This document shows, one piece after another, positions 49,971-58,630 of a stretch of DNA of 64,000 nt. A model generated the notes under the pieces. That model searched no databases, had not been told where the DNA came from, and worked only from the letters and a program-made list of their open reading frames with translations. The stretch is taken from contig NZ_CP080376.1 in NCBI RefSeq assembly GCF_019443405.1, positions 2,666,001 to 2,730,000 of the forward strand, read 5' to 3'. Position 1 is the first letter of the stretch. Each line of letters begins with the position of its first letter. Position numbers and translations under genes: made by a program. This DNA is from Brevundimonas sp. PAMC22021 (GTDB taxonomy: Bacteria; Pseudomonadota; Alphaproteobacteria; Caulobacterales; Caulobacteraceae).

Positions 49971-50132
49971 GCCTGATCTCCGGGCGCCGCTTCTGGAGCG
50001 GGCCTTCAAAGCGGCGAGGGCTTTAGGCGCATTCCTGTCGCCGTTCAATCGCACACACGCCGATGGGTTGCGAGCGGCTGTCGCAGGCCCGTTTGTGATT
50101 CGAGGCGCGAACGCCTATTTTGGACGTTGATC

Positions 50133-50639
50133 ATGTCAGACAGCCAGCGTTTCCCCGTCGCCGCCCACGCCCTGGCCTATATGGCCCACAAGGGCGCGTT
50201 CGGCCCTGCGCAAGCGGCACCCAGCGCCCTGCTGGCCGCCTCGGTGCCCACCAACCCGGTTGTGGTGCGCCGCGTCACGGCCTTGCTGGCCAAGGCCGGG
50301 CTGATCGCCACGCGCCCCGGCGCGACCGGCGGCTCCTGGCTGTTGCGCCAACCGGCAGACATCCGGCTGGACGAGGTGCTGAGGGCGGTCAACGGCTGTG
50401 CGCACCTGGGTTCGACGCCGGCGGGCGCCAAGGGCTGTCCGGTCGGCGAGCACATCCCGCGCCAGGTGGCCAAGGCGCTGACGGCCGCCGACGAGGCCGC
50501 AAGCGAAGCCCTGTCCAAGATCACCATCGCCGATCTTCTGGCGAGCGATCCCGCATCACTGAGAGGATTCGCACCGCATTCGTCCTGCCCGCTGGCGGCG
50601 GGGGAGCCGGCAAGCGATGCGGACGCCGTCGCGGCCTGA
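50133..50639 (+). CDS. Rrf2-family transcriptional regulator
   Basis: A 168-residue DNA-binding protein. A winged-helix domain (about 7-80) has VRRVTALLAKAGLIATRPGATGGSWLL, the Rrf2 recognition helix and wing. In the cluster-binding loop only two Cys are present (NGCAHLGSTPAGAKGC, Cys89 and Cys102) instead of the three of IscR/NsrR, so it may not hold an iron-sulfur cluster or may sense redox otherwise. A third Cys lies far away near the C-terminus. Its end overlaps the SDR gene by 23 bases, so the SDR gene is a likely partner or target. It is divergent from kup. Confidence 0.92.
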   Translation: MSDSQRFPVAAHALAYMAHKGAFGPAQAAPSALLAASVPTNPVVVRRVTALLAKAGLIATRPGATGGSWLLRQPADIRLDEVLRAVNGCAHLGSTPAGAKGCPVGEHIPRQVAKALTAADEAASEALSKITIADLLASDPASLRGFAPHSSCPLAAGEPASDADAVAA

Positions 50640-51438
50640 CCCGTTGTCCCGCACCGTCCTGGTCACCGGCGCCTCGGCCGGGATCGGCAAGGCGCTGGCC
50701 AGGGTCTATGCGACCGAGGGCTGGGACCTGATCCTGACCGCGCGGCGGATCGAGCCTCTGGAGGCTCTGGCGCAGGAACTGCGCCGAACCGGCCGCGCCG
50801 TGCATGTGCTGCCGCAGGACCTGGCCGATCCCGCCGCGCCCGAACGGCTGCAGGCCGAGGTGGAGGCGCGCGGGTTGAGCGTCGATGGCCTGATCAACAA
50901 TGCGGGGTTCAGCCGGGTCACGGGCTTTCTTCACACCGATCTGCAGGCGCATCGGGACATGCTGCAGGTCATGTTGACGGCTCCGGTCGTGCTGTCGCGC
51001 CTGTTCCTGCCCGGCATGGTCGACAGGGGCTTCGGGCGGGTGCTGAACGTGGCCTCGCTAGCCGGTCAGATGCCGGCGACGGGCGGCGACACCCTGTATG
51101 GTCCGATCAAGAGCTTTCTGATCAAGGCCTCGCAGGGGCTGCATCTGGAGACGCTGGGGACGGGCGTGCACGTCACCGTGCTGAACCCCGGCTACACCCT
51201 GACCGAGTTCCATGACGTCAACGGCTCTCGCGATCAGGTCTCGCGCGCCTATCCGAAGTGGATGTGGATGGACGCGGAACGGGTGGCCCGCATCGGCCAT
51301 CAGGCCTGCGAGGCGAACCGGCCCAGCGTCACGCCGGGCGCGATGAACAACGTCATGGCCGGATTGGCTCGCTTCCTGCCCGACGGAATGGCGCTGAAAA
51401 TGACGGCCAACCATGCCCGAAGGCTGGCGCGACTCTAA
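50617..51438 (+). CDS. short-chain dehydrogenase/reductase
   Basis: A 273-residue SDR. The cofactor motif VTGASAGIGKAL lies near residues 16-27 (TGxxxGxG), LINNAG near 91-96, and a catalytic Ser-Tyr-Lys set in NVASLAG and LYGPIKSF (YxxxK). The Arg after the second strand (TARRIEPL) suggests NADP(H). It resembles classical SDRs of the DltE/YqjQ type acting on unknown substrates. The ATG overlaps the end of the Rrf2 gene; GGGGGAG lies upstream. It converges on marC with four bases between them. Confidence 0.93.
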   Translation: MRTPSRPDPLSRTVLVTGASAGIGKALARVYATEGWDLILTARRIEPLEALAQELRRTGRAVHVLPQDLADPAAPERLQAEVEARGLSVDGLINNAGFSRVTGFLHTDLQAHRDMLQVMLTAPVVLSRLFLPGMVDRGFGRVLNVASLAGQMPATGGDTLYGPIKSFLIKASQGLHLETLGTGVHVTVLNPGYTLTEFHDVNGSRDQVSRAYPKWMWMDAERVARIGHQACEANRPSVTPGAMNNVMAGLARFLPDGMALKMTANHARRLARL

Positions 51439-51442
51439 GGGT

Positions 51443-52141
51443 TCAGTGGCCGCCGGTCGGATAGGGCGCGGTGACCGATCCGGAGATCATGCCGGGAATG
51501 GCCTCCGACAGGCCCAGCAGCAGGAACTGGATGGCCAGGGCGCACAGGATCAGACCCAGCACCCGCACCACGATGGCCATGCCCACATCGCCCAGCACGC
51601 GGCTGATCGGCCCGGTGGCGGCGAAGCAGACAAAGATGGCGATCGCCGCGGCGACGATCGCGACCACCCCGGCCGCCTGACCCGCCGGACCGATGCGCGC
51701 CGCCTCGCCCGCCTGAATGATGATGGTGGAGATGGCCCCCGGCCCGATCAGCAGCGGCATGGCGAAGGGCACCACCAGACGCTGGAACCGCCTGCGGGCA
51801 TAGCCGCGCACGTCCTTGGCGTCGGCCACGGCGTCGGCGTCCTTGAACATGGTCAGGAAATCGCCGCGCGTCATGTCGAGCCCCAGCAGCAGCAGCAGAA
51901 TGCCGCCCGCGATGCGGAACGCCGCCAGAGAGATGCCGAAGAACTGCAGCAGCGCCAGGCCGGTGAAGAAGAAAAAGCCGAGGAAGCCGACGATGAACAG
52001 GCACATCAGGGCGGAGACCGAGGTGCGCTGCCTCAGATTCGCGCCGGCGGTGGCGGCGGCGAAGATCGGCACATTGCCGATGGGATCCAGGAGGGCGAAC
52101 AGGGCCACGAACAGGTTGACACCCAGATCGACCGCGTCCAT
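51443..52141 (-). CDS. MarC-family integral membrane protein
   Basis: A 232-residue inner-membrane protein with six helices in two halves. Family motifs are present: FALLDPIGNVPIF in helix 1, RIAGGILLLLLGLDM, and VPFAMPLLIGPGAISTIII in the middle, with the second-half RVLGLILCALAIQFLLLG. Once linked to antibiotic resistance, the family's real function is unknown. A GAGGGCAGG site precedes the ATG. It is divergent from pyrF. Confidence 0.94.
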   Translation of the reverse strand: MDAVDLGVNLFVALFALLDPIGNVPIFAAATAGANLRQRTSVSALMCLFIVGFLGFFFFTGLALLQFFGISLAAFRIAGGILLLLLGLDMTRGDFLTMFKDADAVADAKDVRGYARRRFQRLVVPFAMPLLIGPGAISTIIIQAGEAARIGPAGQAAGVVAIVAAAIAIFVCFAATGPISRVLGDVGMAIVVRVLGLILCALAIQFLLLGLSEAIPGMISGSVTAPYPTGGH

Positions 52142-52225
52142 CGCCTGCCCTCGCCCTGAAACCCCACACGCCGGACGATCCGACGCGAGCAAGCGTTGGC
52201 ATAGCCGGTCAGCGCGAGTCCGTCG

Positions 52226-52933
52226 ATGACCCCAGCCCCCGATCCCCGCCTGATCTGCGCCCTGGATACGCCGACGACAGCCGAGGCGCGGGCGCTTGTC
52301 GATCAGCTGAGCGACGCGATCGGCTTCTACAAGATCGGGCTGCAGCTGTTCGCGGCGGGCGGCATGGACCTGGCGCGCGAACTGAAGGCCGAGGGGCGGC
52401 AGGTGTTCCTCGACTGGAAGCTGCACGACATCGGCGCGACGGTGGAAAAGGCGGCGGCGAACCTGGCCGGCTCCGGGTGCGACCTGCTGACGGTTCATGC
52501 CCGGCCGCAGGTGATGGCGGCGGCGGCGCGGGGCGTGCAGGGTTCTGGACTCAAGGTGCTGGGCGTCACCGTGCTGACCAGCCTGACGGCCGAGCACGTG
52601 CGCGCCGACGATCACAGCCTGTCGCCGGCCGATCTGGTCGCCTTGCGAGTGCGCCAGGCGCTGGACGCCGGGATCGACGGGGTGGTGTCCAGCCCGCAAG
52701 AGGCGGCGCGGGTGCGCGAGATCGCGCGCGCGTCGGGCCGCGACGACTTCCTGATCGTCACTCCGGGCGTGCGTCCCGAAGGTTCAGCCGCCGACGACCA
52801 GGCGCGGGCGGCGACGCCTCAGGCGGCGCTGAAGGCCGGCGCGACCCACCTGGTGATCGGCCGGCCGATCACGGCGGCGGCCGATCCGCAAGCCGTGGCC
52901 CGAGCGATCGCCGAAACCATCGCCCGGCTCTAA
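52226..52933 (+). CDS. pyrF: orotidine 5'-phosphate decarboxylase
   Basis: A 235-residue TIM-barrel enzyme making UMP from OMP. The active-site signature VFLDWKLHDIGATV (Asp-Lys-Asp) lies near residues 69-82; LICALDTPT at the start, VTVLTSL in the middle and IVTPGVRP and LVIGRPITAA near the end are family typical. Length is normal for the short bacterial type. It ends four bases before the convergent heptapeptide-repeat gene. Confidence 0.97.
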   Translation: MTPAPDPRLICALDTPTTAEARALVDQLSDAIGFYKIGLQLFAAGGMDLARELKAEGRQVFLDWKLHDIGATVEKAAANLAGSGCDLLTVHARPQVMAAAARGVQGSGLKVLGVTVLTSLTAEHVRADDHSLSPADLVALRVRQALDAGIDGVVSSPQEAARVREIARASGRDDFLIVTPGVRPEGSAADDQARAATPQAALKAGATHLVIGRPITAAADPQAVARAIAETIARL

Positions 52934-52937
52934 GGCG

Positions 52938-53972
52938 TCAGCCCCGCTCGCCCGGCTCTTGCCGGTAGTTATGAGGGGGAGGGGGCGGAGGAGGAGGAGG
53001 AGGGGGCGGCGGCGCGGCCTCTTCGAGCCCATAGTACTGATTGGGCGTGGGCGGCGCATCATAGGGGATCGGCTCGGGCGCGGGCGCATAGACCGGCGGC
53101 GGCGCGATCACCTGCGGCGGCGGCGCATAAACCTGAGCCGGGGCGACGTGGACGTCGGCGGGCGCGACATGCACCTCGGCCGGAGCGACGTTGACGCGCG
53201 ACGGCTCCACATAGACGGGCGTCGGCTCCACATAGACCTGAGACGGCGCGACGTTCACGTCCGGCGGCGTCACATAGACGGGCGAGGGCCGCACATGGAC
53301 CGGCGGCGCCTGCACGTACACGGGCGGCGACTGCACATGGACAGGCGGGGCGTCCACATAGACCGGCGGCTGCTGGATGTAGACAGGCGGCGCGGACCGA
53401 TAGCCGCCGCGCTGCTCGTAGCGTTCTTCGTAGCGATAGCCGCCGCCCTGCGCGGGATAGCAGCGGCAGTCCTCGCGGTAACCGCCGCGATAGCCCCCGG
53501 AATAGCCATAGGGACGCCAGCCGATGTAGTCGCGGCCGAATCCGTGCACCGGATAGCCGACCGGCGCGCTGACCGGCGGGCGCCCGTGCAGGGGCAGCGC
53601 CGGCGACACCACATAGCCGGCGTAGCCGCCGCCTGCGTACCCGCCCTCGGCATAGCCGCCGCCGCTGTAGAAGGTCCCGCCGCCAACCGCGCCCGAGCCA
53701 TAGCCGTACCCATAGCCATAGGCGCTGGATGAGGCGCTGGAGTAGCTGCTGGCGCGCGCCATGCTGTAGGACGAGGCCCGGGCGCGGGCGTCGATGTTCA
53801 CATTGACGTTGTTGTGGCCGCTCCAGCCACCGCCGCCGCAGCGCGCGCCGCAGCCTCCGCCGCCATGGCCTCCGCCATGACCCCCGCCATGACCGAAGTC
53901 GCCGGCGACGGCGGGCGCCGCGCCCAGCGTCAGGGCCGCCGCGGCGGCGAGCAGAACCGAATGTGTCGTCAC
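52938..53972 (-). CDS. secreted protein with Gly/Tyr-rich region and 14 heptapeptide repeats
   Basis: A 344-residue exported protein. A GTG start is chosen because GGAGG lies seven bases upstream; the signal peptide ends PAVAG near residue 24. Next come a Gly/His/Cys-rich stretch (25-50), a Ser/Tyr/Gly-rich region (60-190) with a short Cys-Arg-Cys, and residues 195-292, which are 14 gap-free heptads of pattern x-x-Val-(Tyr/His/Asn)-Val-x-x, often starting Pro-Pro. A Pro/Ala tail ends in a 13-proline run. No known domain. Probably an extended surface or periplasmic fibre-like protein. A CtrA-like site lies about 53 bases upstream of the start. Confidence 0.85.
   Translation of the reverse strand: MTTHSVLLAAAAALTLGAAPAVAGDFGHGGGHGGGHGGGGCGARCGGGGWSGHNNVNVNIDARARASSYSMARASSYSSASSSAYGYGYGYGSGAVGGGTFYSGGGYAEGGYAGGGYAGYVVSPALPLHGRPPVSAPVGYPVHGFGRDYIGWRPYGYSGGYRGGYREDCRCYPAQGGGYRYEERYEQRGGYRSAPPVYIQQPPVYVDAPPVHVQSPPVYVQAPPVHVRPSPVYVTPPDVNVAPSQVYVEPTPVYVEPSRVNVAPAEVHVAPADVHVAPAQVYAPPPQVIAPPPVYAPAPEPIPYDAPPTPNQYYGLEEAAPPPPPPPPPPPPPHNYRQEPGERG
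53097..53390 (-). repeat. 14 tandem 21-base units coding heptapeptides
   Basis: Exactly 14 in-frame units of 21 bases, without gaps, encode heptads such as PPVYVDA, PPVHVQS and ADVHVAP. Third-position differences between units show they are not a recent identical expansion, though the 3' units share AP-x-VHVAP more closely. Confidence 0.9.
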
Positions 53973-54024
53973 GGGACAGCCTCCTCTAAGTCGAAGGAGC
54001 CATGGCAAGCCCGGCGCCAGATGC

Positions 54025-54040
54025 TTGACAAGAGGTTAAC
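54025..54040 (-). promoter_or_regulatory. CtrA-like site upstream of the heptapeptide-repeat gene
   Basis: TTGA, seven bases, TTAAC on the plus strand, one base from the CtrA consensus TTAA-N7-TTAAC, 53 bases before the GTG start of the minus-strand gene. The same TTGACA could be misread as a -35 element, but no gene lies in that direction. Confidence 0.3.
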
Positions 54041-54082
54041 GCGGCTGGCGGGGATTTGCACGGGCGCGCCGCCCGCGCGTCT

Positions 54083-54445
54083 TCAGGCCTCGGTGTCGTC
54101 CAGGCGGCCGGGCTGCGGACGACGCTCGTTCGAGCCGGAGTATTCCGCGCCGAGATAGGCGGATCGCGCGGCGTCCAGCACGGGCGGCCCACCGCGCAGG
54201 CCGCGCTTCTGCCCAGCCTGTCCCATCTGCTGGGCCGCAAAGGCGGCGGCCGCGTCGACGCCGGCGCCCGCCGCATGCGGAGGCGAGGCTTCGCCTTTCG
54301 CCTCGGCGTCGTCGGCCGCTGGCGTCGCGGCCGTGAGGACGGGAAGGCGCGAGGTCTCAGGCGCGCGACGCTCGCCGTCACGGCGTTCGACCTTGCGCCG
54401 GTCGGTCGATGACAGCGGTCCGATGCGATCCACCGGTCGGGTCAT
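54083..54445 (-). CDS. hypothetical protein coupled to phaR
   Basis: A 120-residue protein with no membrane segment. It begins MTRPVDRIGPLSSTDRRKVE and has a basic, Arg/Glu-rich N-terminus (RKVERRDGERRAPE), a low-complexity Ala-rich middle and a polar tail. Its ATG overlaps the phaR stop codon (ATGA), which argues for a real, translationally coupled gene. No known family. An involvement with polyhydroxyalkanoate granules or DNA is only a guess from position. Confidence 0.7.
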   Translation of the reverse strand: MTRPVDRIGPLSSTDRRKVERRDGERRAPETSRLPVLTAATPAADDAEAKGEASPPHAAGAGVDAAAAFAAQQMGQAGQKRGLRGGPPVLDAARSAYLGAEYSGSNERRPQPGRLDDTEA

Positions 54446-54897
54446 CTCGGCCTCGCTTCCGTGGGCGCCAGCCGATCCAGCCTGGCGCGCATCTCGTCCA
54501 TCTGCTGTCGGATCTCGGCCAGCGAACCCTGCATCTCGTCGGCGGCCGGCGTCGGTCGCGGGCCGGGCCTTGCAAGCGACGCCTCCAGGTCGCCGGGCGA
54601 CGCAGCGCCCCGACCGTGGATGCCGATCAATCGCCGCAGAAAGGCGGCGGGCAACACGGGCTCGCCCCGGCTCTCCTGCTCATAAAGGACGTGCATCAAC
54701 ACCTGCCGGGTCAGGTCGTCGTGGGTGCGGGCGTCCTCGACCACGAACCGGACCTCCTCGCGCACCATTCGCGCGAGGTCGTCGAGCGTGACATAGGCGC
54801 TGCGCCGCGTGTCGTAGAGGCGGCGGTTGGCGTATTTGCGGATCACGACGATGTCGGCGCCGTCGCTGCTTCCACCCGGGTTCGTCTTCCTCGCCAC
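54442..54897 (-). CDS. phaR: polyhydroxyalkanoate synthesis regulator PhaR
   Basis: A 151-residue protein, probably from the GTG at 54897. The N-terminal PHB/PHA accumulation-regulator DNA-binding domain is unmistakable: VIRKYANRRLYDTRRSAYVTLDDLA, then DARTHDDLTRQVLMHVLYEQE. The C-terminal part ends in a short coiled coil (about 125-145). PhaR represses phasin and PHA genes and is titrated by polymer granules. The exact start is uncertain, as no clear ribosome binding site is seen. It is overlapped by the downstream hypothetical gene. PHA synthase genes are not in the window. Confidence 0.93.
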   Translation of the reverse strand: MARKTNPGGSSDGADIVVIRKYANRRLYDTRRSAYVTLDDLARMVREEVRFVVEDARTHDDLTRQVLMHVLYEQESRGEPVLPAAFLRRLIGIHGRGAASPGDLEASLARPGPRPTPAADEMQGSLAEIRQQMDEMRARLDRLAPTEARPR

Positions 54898-54968
54898 GCT
54901 TGTTCTCGCGCCTGCTGCGCGATCACTATCCCGCAAGCCGACGGGAAGCGCCAGTCGGCTCGACAGCT

Positions 54969-55682
54969 TCAGCTCAAGGCGGCCGGCGCCAGAACCACGC
55001 CCACCAGCACCGCGGCCCAGTGCACGCCGGCGCCCGCCACGACAAAGCCATGCCAGATTGCGCGCCGGTACTTCACCCGGGGGCTGATGAAGACAAAGAC
55101 GCCGGCGGTGTAGATCAGCCCGCCCAGCACCAGAAGGCCCAAGGCCAGCGGATGCACGGTCTCCAGCATCGGCTTCAGCGCCAGAACCGCCAGCCAGCCG
55201 AACAGCACATAGACCCCGCTCCAGAAGGCGTCGGAAATGCGCGGCGCCAAAAGCTTGGTCCCGACGCCCGCGAACGCCAGCGTCCAGACCAGCAGGGTGA
55301 AGCCGACGGCCCAAGCGCCCTCGAACCGCTGGGTGGTGAAGGGGGTGTAGCTGCCGGCGATCATCAGAAAGATCGCCGCTTCGTCCATGCGGCGCAGCAC
55401 CGGCCGCGCCGCACAGGGCTTGGCCAGATTGTAGAGGGTCGAGGCGCTCAGCATGGCGACCATGCACACGGCGTAAATCGCCGTGGCGATGGCGGGACCG
55501 ACGCCAGCGTAAAGCACCGCCAGAACCGCCAGGACCACACCCCCCAAGGCGGCGAACGCCAGGCCGACGGCGTGAACCCAGAGGTCGGCCAGGCGCTCGG
55601 ATCGCGTGCTGTAATGCTCGATCATGTCGAGCTCGTCCGGCGTGCAGACGTGGACCACTAGCTTTTTCAGCGCGTCCTTCAT
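54969..55682 (-). CDS. hemolysin III/PAQR-family membrane protein
   Basis: A 237-residue membrane protein with about seven helices. Family motifs are RLADLWVHAVGLAFA in the first helix, LSASTLYNLAKP, MDEAAIFLMIAGSYTPFT and WHGFVVAGAGVHWAAV near the end, giving the conserved His/Asp/Ser set of PAQR (YqfA-like) proteins, thought to be metal-dependent hydrolase-like membrane proteins. The hemolysin name is historical. It has an unusually long N-terminal leader (about 30 residues) before the first helix. It lies upstream of phaR on the same strand, 71 bases apart. Confidence 0.9.
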   Translation of the reverse strand: MKDALKKLVVHVCTPDELDMIEHYSTRSERLADLWVHAVGLAFAALGGVVLAVLAVLYAGVGPAIATAIYAVCMVAMLSASTLYNLAKPCAARPVLRRMDEAAIFLMIAGSYTPFTTQRFEGAWAVGFTLLVWTLAFAGVGTKLLAPRISDAFWSGVYVLFGWLAVLALKPMLETVHPLALGLLVLGGLIYTAGVFVFISPRVKYRRAIWHGFVVAGAGVHWAAVLVGVVLAPAALS

Positions 55683-55734
55683 GCCGGATAAATCGAGCGC
55701 AGGCCGTGTTTGTTCCCGCCCAGCCAGCAGCGGC

Positions 55735-56694
55735 TCAGCCCCAGGGTCCGCGCGGCGAGGGCGTGGCCGGCACGCCGGTGGTGGCGGATGATCGACGAGG
55801 CGACGGCTCGGACGTCGCCGGTCGGCTTCGCGGCGCCATGCGCGCGGCCTGCTCGGTCAGGGCGCGCACGCGGTTGGCCGTGGCCGGATGGGTCGAGAAC
55901 AGGTTGTCGGCGCCTCGCCCCGCCAGGGGATTGATGATGAACAGCTGGCCCGAGGCGGGATTGCGCTCGGCCGTCGGATTGCTGATCCGACGCGCCCATC
56001 CGTCAATCTTCTGCAGCGCCGAAGCCAGGGCTTGCGGATCGCCGGCGATCTCGGCCCCGATCCGATCGGCCTCGTACTCGCGCGCGCGGCTGATCGCCAT
56101 CTGCACCAGGCCGGCGGCCATCGGCGCCAGGATCATCAGCGCCAGGGTTCCGATCAGGCCGCCCGGCCGCTCGCGGTCCTCTCCGCCGCCAAAGAACAGG
56201 GCGAAGTTGGCCAGGGCGGCGATGGCGCCCGCGACCGTCGCGGTCACCGTCATGGTCAGGGTGTCGCGGTTCTTCACATGGGCAAGCTCGTGCGCCATGA
56301 CGCCGCGCACCTCGTCGCGTGTCAGCATGTCCAGGAGGCCCGTGGTCGCGCACACCACCGCGTTGTCGGGACTGCGGCCGGTGGCGAAGGCGTTGGGCTG
56401 ATCGCTGGGGATGATGGCGATTCGCGGCTGCGGCAGGCCGGCGCCCTGCGCCATCTCCCGGATGTCGGCGACATAGTTGCGCACCACCGCGTTCGGATGC
56501 GCCTCGTCGACCGGCTGGGCGCGATACATCTTCAGCACCAGCTTGTCGGCGTTCCAGTAGCTGAACAGGTTCATGCCGCCGGCCAGCAACAGGGCGATCG
56601 CCATGCCGCCTGCCCCGCCGATCAGGTAGCCGAGCCCGGCGAACAGCGCCGTCAGCACGCCCAGAAGAACAAAGGTCCTGGCGTGGTTCATCAT
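55735..56694 (-). CDS. htpX: membrane zinc metalloprotease HtpX
   Basis: A 319-residue M48-family protease of the inner membrane. The start MMNHARTF has AGGAGG seven bases upstream; a longer TTG-type frame is not needed. Two N-terminal helices (about 7-25 and 30-45) precede the catalytic site HELAH at 135-139, with the third zinc ligand in AREYEAD near 220. Two more helices lie in between. The tail (about 285-319) is Pro/Ser/Arg-rich. HtpX degrades misfolded membrane proteins. It is divergent from the SDHAF4-like gene. Confidence 0.96.
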   Translation of the reverse strand: MMNHARTFVLLGVLTALFAGLGYLIGGAGGMAIALLLAGGMNLFSYWNADKLVLKMYRAQPVDEAHPNAVVRNYVADIREMAQGAGLPQPRIAIIPSDQPNAFATGRSPDNAVVCATTGLLDMLTRDEVRGVMAHELAHVKNRDTLTMTVTATVAGAIAALANFALFFGGGEDRERPGGLIGTLALMILAPMAAGLVQMAISRAREYEADRIGAEIAGDPQALASALQKIDGWARRISNPTAERNPASGQLFIINPLAGRGADNLFSTHPATANRVRALTEQAARMAPRSRPATSEPSPRRSSATTGVPATPSPRGPWG

Positions 56695-56789
56695 CGTCGG
56701 TCCTCCTCTTCCTTTGTGGATCGTCATGGCAGGACAGGCCTGGACGCCTATCTGAGAGGATCAACGCACGTCCTCAAGGGAGCCGCCCT

Positions 56790-57035
56790 GTGACCGAACA
56801 TCCCACCCCAGACGTCGATGTGGACCAGGCTGCGGCCGGTCTGAACGCCGACGTGCCGCATGCGACCGCCGATCGGCCGCTCAGCGAAGCGGCGCGGCGC
56901 GCCTTGCTTGAAGCGGCCGAGCGCCGCGCCCAGGCCGAGCAGGTCCAGGTGCTAGACGAGCACGGCGGACCTGCCGGGCCGGAGCCGACGCGCTACGGCG
57001 ACTGGGAGAAGAAGGGCCTGGCGATCGACTTCTGA
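56790..57035 (+). CDS. DUF1674/SDHAF4-like succinate dehydrogenase assembly factor
   Basis: An 81-residue protein starting at GTG, with AAGGGAG upstream. The C-terminal motif GPAGPEPTRYGDWEKKGLAIDF is diagnostic of DUF1674, the bacterial homologue of mitochondrial SDHAF4, which binds flavinylated SdhA and helps assemble complex II. Residues 1-50 are polar and Ala/Glu-rich. sdh genes are not in the window. It converges on the membrane-protein gene at 57043 with seven bases between. Confidence 0.92.
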   Translation: MTEHPTPDVDVDQAAAGLNADVPHATADRPLSEAARRALLEAAERRAQAEQVQVLDEHGGPAGPEPTRYGDWEKKGLAIDF

Positions 57036-57042
57036 GCAGGTC

Positions 57043-57462
57043 TCAGCCCCGGAAGTCCAGGTCGCGGCGCGAAGCGACGATGGTGACGATGAAGCCCGCC
57101 AGCACGTCCAGCAGCACCATCACGAGGATCAGGAAAAAGGTTGAGGTCGCAAACCCGCGCAGCAGCAGGAACTCGATCAGGCAGACCACGAACAGGATCA
57201 TCGACAGGGCGTGATTGACGATGGCCGCGCGGTGGCTGGCCGTCGATTTCAAGAGCTCGAAGAACAGGATGACCAGGCCCGTGAACAGGATCAGGTCGCC
57301 CACCCCCACGCTCCATTGCGCGCCGGACGCCATGGTCACCGTGAACAGCGGATCGCGCAAAATGGCGTCCGCCTGGGCCATGCCGACGTCCGATCCGTTG
57401 AACAGCACCACGATGTTGTACAGCGCCACCGGGATCAGCAGCAGCGGCAGGGCGGCCAGCAT
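57043..57462 (-). CDS. conserved inner-membrane protein of unknown function
   Basis: A 139-residue protein with four predicted helices (about 3-22, 51-70, 81-101 and 106-130) and short loops. It begins MLAALPLLLIPVALYN and ends SRRDLDFRG. The mix of a conserved FNGSDV loop and a C-terminal cytosolic tail is like small alphaproteobacterial membrane proteins without a name. Function is unknown. It lies upstream of the assembly-factor gene in convergent orientation. Confidence 0.82.
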   Translation of the reverse strand: MLAALPLLLIPVALYNIVVLFNGSDVGMAQADAILRDPLFTVTMASGAQWSVGVGDLILFTGLVILFFELLKSTASHRAAIVNHALSMILFVVCLIEFLLLRGFATSTFFLILVMVLLDVLAGFIVTIVASRRDLDFRG

Positions 57463-57537
57463 CGAAGGGTCCTCATTAGAGCGGCTTCGCCTTGTGCATA
57501 AACCGCTTCGAGGCCGATCAACAACGGCGCTGGGGGA

Positions 57538-58446
57538 TCAGGCGCGGGGAAACCGACCCGCACGGCTGAGCGCCGAGGGCGCGGGGCGTCCGATCCGCTC
57601 GCCGATCCAGCGAGCGGTCTCGATCAGGGCGTCGAGGTCGTAGCCGGTGCTGAACCCCGCCCGCTCCAGCATATAGACCAGGTCCTCGGTGGCGATGTTG
57701 CCGGTGGCGCCCGGCGCGAAGGGGCAGCCGCCGATGCCGCCGCAACTGGCGTCCAGCACGTCGATCCCGGCCTCCACGCCCGCATGGGCGTTGGCCAGGC
57801 CGGTGTTGCGCGTGTCGTGAAAGTGAAGGCGCAGACGCGCGTCGGGCGCCGCACGCCGGGCGCCCTCGATCACTCGCGTCACCGACCAGGGATCGCCGGC
57901 GCCGATGGTGTCGGCAAGGGCGATCTCCTCGACGCCCAGCGCACCGACCCGGGTGACGATGTCGGCGACCCGATCCGACGACACCTCCCCCTCGAACGGG
58001 CAGCCCCAGACGCAGGACAGGGTGACGCTGAGCCGTGGGGTCGCGTCCGCGTCATCCCGCCGCCGCGCGACGATAGCCTCCAGCATTGCGATCTGGTCGG
58101 CGACCGCCAGGCCCTGGTTGCGCAGGCCGAAGCCGTCGGTCACGGCCATGGCCAGGTTGATCTCGTCCACGCCGCTGGCCAAGGCTCGGTCGTAGCCGCG
58201 TGTATTGAGAGCGAGACCGATACGGCTGCGTCCGTCCTCGCGCGGCAGGGCTTGCATGACCTCCTCCGCCCCGGCCATCTGCGGCACGATCCGCGGATTG
58301 ACGAAGGACGCCGCCTCGATCCGGCGCGCGCCCGCCTGTTCCAGCCGGCGAACGAAGTCGGCCCGTTCCGTCGGCGCGAGAATGGCCGTTTCGTTCTGCA
58401 GCCCGTCGCGCGGGGCGACCTCGACAATCTGGATGTAACGGTTCAA
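57538..58446 (-). CDS. mvaB: hydroxymethylglutaryl-CoA lyase
   Basis: A 302-residue TIM-barrel enzyme of the DRE-TIM family that cleaves HMG-CoA to acetyl-CoA and acetoacetate, the last step of leucine degradation. The start has EVAPRDGLQNE (DRE-type substrate and metal motif, residues about 9-19), with SFVNPRIVPQM, LHFHDTRNTGLANA, and the catalytic Cys in GGIGGCPFAPGATGN near 238-252. Length is normal. Usual leucine-pathway partners (liu genes) are not seen on either side. Confidence 0.95.
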   Translation of the reverse strand: MNRYIQIVEVAPRDGLQNETAILAPTERADFVRRLEQAGARRIEAASFVNPRIVPQMAGAEEVMQALPREDGRSRIGLALNTRGYDRALASGVDEINLAMAVTDGFGLRNQGLAVADQIAMLEAIVARRRDDADATPRLSVTLSCVWGCPFEGEVSSDRVADIVTRVGALGVEEIALADTIGAGDPWSVTRVIEGARRAAPDARLRLHFHDTRNTGLANAHAGVEAGIDVLDASCGGIGGCPFAPGATGNIATEDLVYMLERAGFSTGYDLDALIETARWIGERIGRPAPSALSRAGRFPRA

Positions 58447-58630
58447 GACGGTCTCCCAGCGCGTGAATCAAGGCTTGTTGGCCTTCGAGACGCTGTAGCA
58501 CAGGCGCCACGGTGTTGCGCCACGGCGACTTCGCGCCCGCGCCGCCTCGACTCCGGCAAGCTCCGCTGTTATGGACGCCCGAGGCGAACCGATCGCCGAA
58601 GACTTTATCAGAAAGCGAGGGACCTCCCCT

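Noticed and set aside
54025-54030. TTGACA as a plus-strand -35 element
   Set aside because: No plausible -10 element and no plus-strand gene downstream; only minus-strand genes follow.
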